Shown: in pieces, positions 6,749 to 9,347 of the stretch | How positions within the stretch are numbered: the first letter of the stretch is position 1 | Layout of the letters: each line of letters starts with the position of its first letter | Translations under genes and position numbers: made by a program | The notes under the pieces: model-generated | What the model was told of the DNA's origin: nothing | The model's database searches: none | Seen by the model: the letters and a program-made list of their open reading frames with translations, nothing else | Assembly (NCBI GenBank): GCA_903877945.1 | Contig: CAIRFY010000220.1 | Coordinates: forward strand, 1-9,347 | Source: an uncultured Oscillochloris sp. | Lineage (GTDB): Bacteria; Chloroflexota; Chloroflexia; Chloroflexales; Chloroflexaceae | Length of the DNA: 9,347 nucleotides | Direction: 5' to 3'

Positions 6749-6800
6749 TTGGTACCGATATCTTTCATCTAAGGCATGTTTCAAACAAGCTTGACAATGT
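6741..6800 (-). promoter_or_regulatory. Glycerate kinase leader/promoter region, duplicated at 5509-5568
   Basis: Upstream of the kinase start, the minus strand reads TTGTCAAGCTTG, TTTGAAACATGCCTTAG, then GATGAAAGATATCGG. TTGAAA with GATATC 16 bases later is a weak promoter candidate. The block TAAGGCATGTTTCAAA (plus strand 6770-6785) recurs at 5396-5411 in the same orientation and, diverged, at 5525-5540 in the opposite one. The recurrence is the firm observation; the promoter role is inference. Confidence 0.35.
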
Positions 6801-6810
6801 GCCGCCGTGC

Positions 6811-6949
6811 CCCTCACCCCCTGCCCCTCTCCCTCACGGGGAGAGGGGAGATTTCGCAACAGGATGCGTCCGACTCCCCCTCTCCCGCTCAGGGAGAGGG
6901 GGCTGGGGGTGAGGGCTGACCGGCGACAAACTGTAAAGTACCTGCGAAC
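6811..6949. repeat. Cloverleaf palindromic element, copy 2 (complete)
   Basis: A perfect 11-bp outer stem, CCCTCACCCCC/GGGGGTGAGGG (6811-6821 with 6905-6915), encloses two hairpins: CCCCTCTCCC/GGGAGAGGGG (6824-6833 with 6839-6848) and CCCCCTCTCCC/GGGAGAGGGGG (6876-6886 with 6892-6902). It ends in GTACCTGCGAAC at 6938-6949, seven bases from the acyltransferase stop. The orientation is the same as copy 1, and the two copies are nearly identical outside the deleted arm. It fills most of the 207-base gap between the kinase and acyltransferase genes and could serve as a terminator or REP-like site. Confidence 0.9.
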
Positions 6950-6955
6950 CATGCA

Positions 6956-7495
6956 CTATTGCGTATTACCAATTCTGCGTATCGGCACGCCGCCCACAAA
7001 CGCGCCGGGGGGCACGTCGCGGTTCACCAGGCTCATGGCCGAGATGGTGGCCCCGTCGCCGATGACCACACCGGGGAGGATGGTGCAGTTTGCGCCAATC
7101 GTCACTCCGTGGCCGATGGTCACCGGGCCACGCCGCCATTCGCCCCTGGTGAACTCGTGGCAAAGGATCGTCGAGTTATAGCCGATCACACAGTCGTCGC
7201 CGATGGTGACATCGTGTGGAAAAAAGATGTCAAGCATCACCATCAGGGCCACGCTGGTGTGGCGACCGATACGTGTACCCAGGGCGCGGTAGATCGCATT
7301 CTTCAGCGGAATAAAGGGTACATAGCGAGCCACCTGGATAAAGATGGCGTTGTACGCCACCCGCAGGTAGCCGCCAGTAAGCTGCGGCCAGTACCAGAGG
7401 GCGTTGTGCGGCCCTGGCGACGGGCCGATACGCAGACGGGCCTTGCGCGCCGCGCTTGTACCCAGGCCATCGGCGCGCTCGTTCGTCAGATGCAT
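6956..7495 (-). CDS. Hexapeptide-repeat acyltransferase (left-handed beta-helix)
   Basis: The 179-residue protein has an N-terminal helical part with an amphipathic or membrane-facing stretch (about 42-70). Hexapeptide repeats run from about 73 to 176: IGRHTS, VTIGDD, CVIGYN, VTIGHG, VTIGAN, CTILPG, VVIGDG. A loop with CHEFTRGEWRRGPV (112-125) interrupts the helix, and its His113 is the likely catalytic base. The C-terminus, VPPGAFVGGVPIRRIG, is typical of acetyl-CoA-dependent O-acetyltransferases of the maltose/galactoside type, and the protein recalls B. subtilis YvoF. The acceptor, perhaps a sugar or surface polysaccharide, is unknown. The ATG at 7495 is well supported by AGGAAG five bases upstream. 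The gene is divergent from the adenosyltransferase and probably has its own promoter, with an extended -10 at 7535-7527. Confidence 0.88.
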   Translation of the reverse strand: MHLTNERADGLGTSAARKARLRIGPSPGPHNALWYWPQLTGGYLRVAYNAIFIQVARYVPFIPLKNAIYRALGTRIGRHTSVALMVMLDIFFPHDVTIGDDCVIGYNSTILCHEFTRGEWRRGPVTIGHGVTIGANCTILPGVVIGDGATISAMSLVNRDVPPGAFVGGVPIRRIGNTQ

Positions 7496-7526
7496 GGGTC
7501 TTCCTGATAGGGCGGTATCTGCGCGT

Positions 7527-7566
7527 AGTGTAGCATATTCCGCTTGCTGCGTGGCTGTGGTATGCT
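7527..7566. promoter_or_regulatory. Back-to-back extended -10 promoters
   Basis: On the minus strand TGCTACACT (7535-7527) is an extended -10 for the acyltransferase gene. On the plus strand TGGTATGCT (7558-7566) is an extended -10 for the adenosyltransferase gene. Neither has a convincing -35 hexamer, which extended -10 promoters can lack. Predicted transcript starts lie near 7520 and 7573. Assignments are by eye. Confidence 0.4.
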
Positions 7567-7579
7567 TGAGGCCATCACA

Positions 7580-7606
7580 GTGCGGGGCGGCTCATCGCCT
7601 CCGCAC
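7580..7606 (+). other. Leader hairpin upstream of the cobalamin adenosyltransferase gene
   Basis: GTGCGGGGCG (7580-7589) pairs with CGCC and CCGCAC (7596-7599 and 7601-7606), giving ten base pairs with one bulged T and a six-base loop. It lies in the short leader, seven bases before the AAGGA ribosome site (7613-7617). No U-tract follows, so it is not a standard terminator. It is far too small for a cobalamin riboswitch. It might affect mRNA stability or translation. Confidence 0.45.
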
Positions 7607-7622
7607 CCCCACAAGGAAAACA

Positions 7623-8174
7623 ATGAAAATCTATACGAAAACGGGTGATGCCGGGGAGACTGGGCTGTGGGGCGGGCAGCGGGTGAGCAAGGACGCGCTG
7701 CGCGTCCACGCCTACGGCACCGCCGACGAGTGTAATGCGGCCATCGGGGTGGCGCGGGCGAGCGGACTCGACGCCGGGCTTGCGGCAACCCTCGGCCATG
7801 TGCAGGCGCAACTGTTTGTGGTCGGCGCGGACTTGGCCACACCCAGCAATGGAGGCCCGAACATTCCACGGGTCGGCGCGGAGGAGATCGCTTTCCTGGA
7901 GACGCAGATCGACACGCTGGAGGCCGAGCTAGAGCCACTGCATCAGTTCATCCTGCCGGGCGGCACGGCGGCGGCGGCACACCTGCATCTGGCCCGCACC
8001 ATCTGCCGCCGCGCCGAGCGCTGGGCGGTGAGCTTGGCCCGCGAGGAGGATCTGGGCATCGATGTGCTCATGTACCTCAACCGCCTCTCCGACTTCCTTT
8101 TTGTGGCCGCCCGTATCGCCAACGCCCGCGCCGCCACCCTTGATGTGCCCTGGGTCAACCCGCGCCAGGGTTAG
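7623..8174 (+). CDS. pduO: PduO-type ATP:cob(I)alamin adenosyltransferase
   Basis: The enzyme transfers the adenosyl group of ATP to reduced cobalamin to make coenzyme B12 (adenosylcobalamin), used by mutases and class II ribonucleotide reductase. The 183 residues contain the family signatures: TKTGDAG (5-11) for ATP binding, GTADECNAAIG (32-42), LHQFILPGG (106-114), RTICRRAERW (125-134) and YLNRLSD (151-157). The protein should be a trimeric cytoplasmic four-helix bundle. Length is normal. The ATG at 7623 has AAGGA five bases upstream and gives the canonical MKIYTKTGD start; the frame is open further upstream but that part covers promoter sequence. The next gene begins 25 bases after its stop and is probably co-transcribed. 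Whether the product also acts as a B12 chaperone cannot be told. Confidence 0.96.
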   Translation: MKIYTKTGDAGETGLWGGQRVSKDALRVHAYGTADECNAAIGVARASGLDAGLAATLGHVQAQLFVVGADLATPSNGGPNIPRVGAEEIAFLETQIDTLEAELEPLHQFILPGGTAAAAHLHLARTICRRAERWAVSLAREEDLGIDVLMYLNRLSDFLFVAARIANARAATLDVPWVNPRQG

Positions 8175-8199
8175 ATCATGCCTGTTGGGAGCAACCGAT

Positions 8200-9165
8200 A
8201 TGGCACAGCAGACAAGGCAGCGGAAGTCACGCAGGGGTATACCGGGCTTCCTGCCCGTAGCCCTGGGCGTGGCGGCGCTCGTAGCAGTGGCGGCGGGGCT
8301 GGCCCTGGCCCTTGGGTTCCCGCAGACCGTGCCTGTCGCACCGGTGGCGGTAGACGGCTGTCGGGTCACGCCGCAGTTCGTTGCGACGGCTTCCCCCTCA
8401 TCAAACGTGGCTCTGGCCACAGACGGGCGTGAGATGGGGCTCGTTCTGCGAACAGTTGACGGCGGGACACCCGTCTACCAGCACCCCACATGGGACGACG
8501 CAGGCTACCTGGGGGCCATCGCCTACGACCAGGCCGGTAACGTGTACGCCGCGCCTACCCCACGGCTCTCGCTGGCCGACAACCCGCTGGCGGGGACGGC
8601 GATGCTCTGGCGGGCGGATACGGTCACGGGCGATCTGCAACCATTTGTGTCGCTGCCCGGCGTTGCTAACGAGCGCAACCCCTTCGGCGTACTCGGCCTC
8701 TTCTACGCCTGCGGCCTGGACACGCTCTACGCCGGGTCGGTGCTGGGTTCCACGCCTAGCGCCGAGCGTGGCGGGGTCATCGCCATTCACCTGCCTGACG
8801 GCGGGCAGACCGCGCTGATCAGCGATACGGACGTTATGGGCGTGCTGGTGGTGCGCCAGGGTACGGGCTACACGCTCTACGCCGGGTTGGCTCGTCGCCC
8901 CGCGATTATCGCGCTGTCGCTGGATGCGCAGGGACACGCGGTTGGCCCGATGACCCAGGTGATCGACCTGATCGACGCCGGGGCCACCCCGCAGGAGCGG
9001 GCGCGTAAGCTACGCCTCGTAGGCGACACGCTGGTGGCCGATCTCGTCCCATTTACCTTCTCGCTCCAGGCAAATGCGACCGACCTGCCGCAGATCCGCA
9101 GGGCGACATGGATCTGGGACGCGGCGGCGGGGGTGTGGGCGCTGCGTCAGGCTGCGACGTTGTGA
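8200..9165 (+). CDS. Unrecognised membrane-anchored extracytoplasmic protein, possibly beta-propeller
   Basis: The product has 321 residues. A basic N-terminus (RQRKSRR) precedes one hydrophobic span at about 17-39; no signal peptidase site or lipobox is obvious, so it is probably a signal anchor with the rest outside. The exterior part contains repeated short blade-like strands, for example LGAIAYDQAGNVYAAPT, FYACGLDTLYAGS, RGGVIAIHLPDGG, YTLYAGLARRPAIIALSLD and RKLRLVGDTLVADLV, which resemble NHL/SMP-30-type propeller repeats. Cys54 and Cys171 are the only cysteines and could form a disulfide. I cannot name the family. The ATG at 8200 is supported by GGGAG (8187-8191) eight bases upstream; the frame is open to 8062 but there overlaps the adenosyltransferase. 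Linkage to that gene (25-base gap) may only mean shared transcription. The TGA stop merges into the octamer array. Confidence 0.8.
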   Translation: MAQQTRQRKSRRGIPGFLPVALGVAALVAVAAGLALALGFPQTVPVAPVAVDGCRVTPQFVATASPSSNVALATDGREMGLVLRTVDGGTPVYQHPTWDDAGYLGAIAYDQAGNVYAAPTPRLSLADNPLAGTAMLWRADTVTGDLQPFVSLPGVANERNPFGVLGLFYACGLDTLYAGSVLGSTPSAERGGVIAIHLPDGGQTALISDTDVMGVLVVRQGTGYTLYAGLARRPAIIALSLDAQGHAVGPMTQVIDLIDAGATPQERARKLRLVGDTLVADLVPFTFSLQANATDLPQIRRATWIWDAAAGVWALRQAATL

Positions 9166-9347
9166 GGCGAGGAGGCGAGGAGGCGAGGAGGCGAGGAGGC
9201 GAGGAGGCGAGGAGGCGAGGACGCGAGGAGGCGAGGAGGCGAGGACGCGAGGAGGCGAGGACGCGAGGAGGCGAGGAGGCGAGGAGGCGAGAACGCGAGG
9301 ACGCGAGGAGGCGAGGACGCGAGGACGCGAGGACGCGAGGAGGCGAG
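9164..9347. repeat. 23-unit octamer array, continuing past the window end
   Basis: From the last two bases of the preceding stop codon to the end of the window the sequence is exactly 23 tandem 8-mers without any insertion or deletion. Fifteen units are GAGGCGAG, seven are GACGCGAG (units 8, 11, 13, 18 and 20-22) and one is AACGCGAG (unit 17). Variation is almost confined to position 3 of the unit (G or C). The first seven units are all identical, and variants accumulate to the right. The plus strand is purine-rich. There are no spacers, so it is not CRISPR, and the period is not a multiple of three, so it is not a coding repeat. Its right end is unseen. Confidence 0.97.

Noticed and set aside
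5745..6794. Long plus-strand reading frames opposite the glycerate kinase gene
   Set aside because: They are G+C-driven antisense shadows rich in Arg, Pro and Ala with no motifs. The same applies to those opposite carA, the flavoprotein and the last gene.
6749..6952. N-terminal extension of the glycerate kinase reading frame
   Set aside because: The extra 68 codons translate the palindromic element (proline/arginine/glycine-rich repeats). The conserved kinase sequence begins just after the paired ATGs at 6748/6745.
7496..7622. Cobalamin riboswitch upstream of the adenosyltransferase gene
   Set aside because: The intergenic space is 127 bases shared with a divergent promoter, and I see no B12-box-like segment. 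It is too short for that riboswitch.
9164..9347. CRISPR array
   Set aside because: The unit is 8 bp with no spacers; it is a simple tandem repeat.

Overview
The window comes from a G+C-rich bacterium. Codon style, the gene families, and the abundance of short purine-rich octamer arrays and CCCTCACCCCC-type palindromes suggest a Chloroflexota genome, perhaps of the Chloroflexales. That placement is inference from general resemblance; no rRNA or other marker is present. Seen here are eight complete protein genes, no RNA genes, no CRISPR, no transposase and no integrase.

Layout. A leftward (minus) group occupies 78-3046, transcribed in this order: a polytopic membrane protein resembling GT87 glycosyltransferases, carA (carbamoyl-phosphate synthase small subunit), and a DPPY-type methyltransferase starting 2 bases after carA. 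A rightward pair at 3197-5399 holds a UbiA-family prenyltransferase and a PPOX/amine-oxidase-like flavoprotein, 1 base apart. Between these divergent units sits a G-rich array of two perfect 40-bp repeats built of 8-mers. It directly abuts the start of the GT87-like gene. Minus-strand genes follow at 5696-6748 (glycerate kinase) and 6956-7495 (hexapeptide-repeat acyltransferase). Repeat-rich intergenic sequence lies on both sides of the kinase. Finally, 7623-9165 holds a rightward pair: PduO-type cob(I)alamin adenosyltransferase and an unrecognised membrane-anchored protein. The second gene's stop codon runs straight into a 23-unit octamer array that reaches the window end.

How the genes work together. 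The coding content is mostly housekeeping: pyrimidine/arginine precursor supply, glycerate phosphorylation and adenosylcobalamin formation. The UbiA-flavoprotein pair probably acts in sequence on a prenylated lipid, quinone or pigment, but the substrate cannot be read from sequence. I see no defence island or obviously new multi-gene system.

The unusual material is non-coding. There are three independent arrays with an 8-bp period, a cloverleaf-like palindromic element in two direct copies around the glycerate kinase gene, and a 146-bp MITE-like palindrome. A 60-bp kinase leader sequence also recurs in inverted orientation on the far side of the gene.
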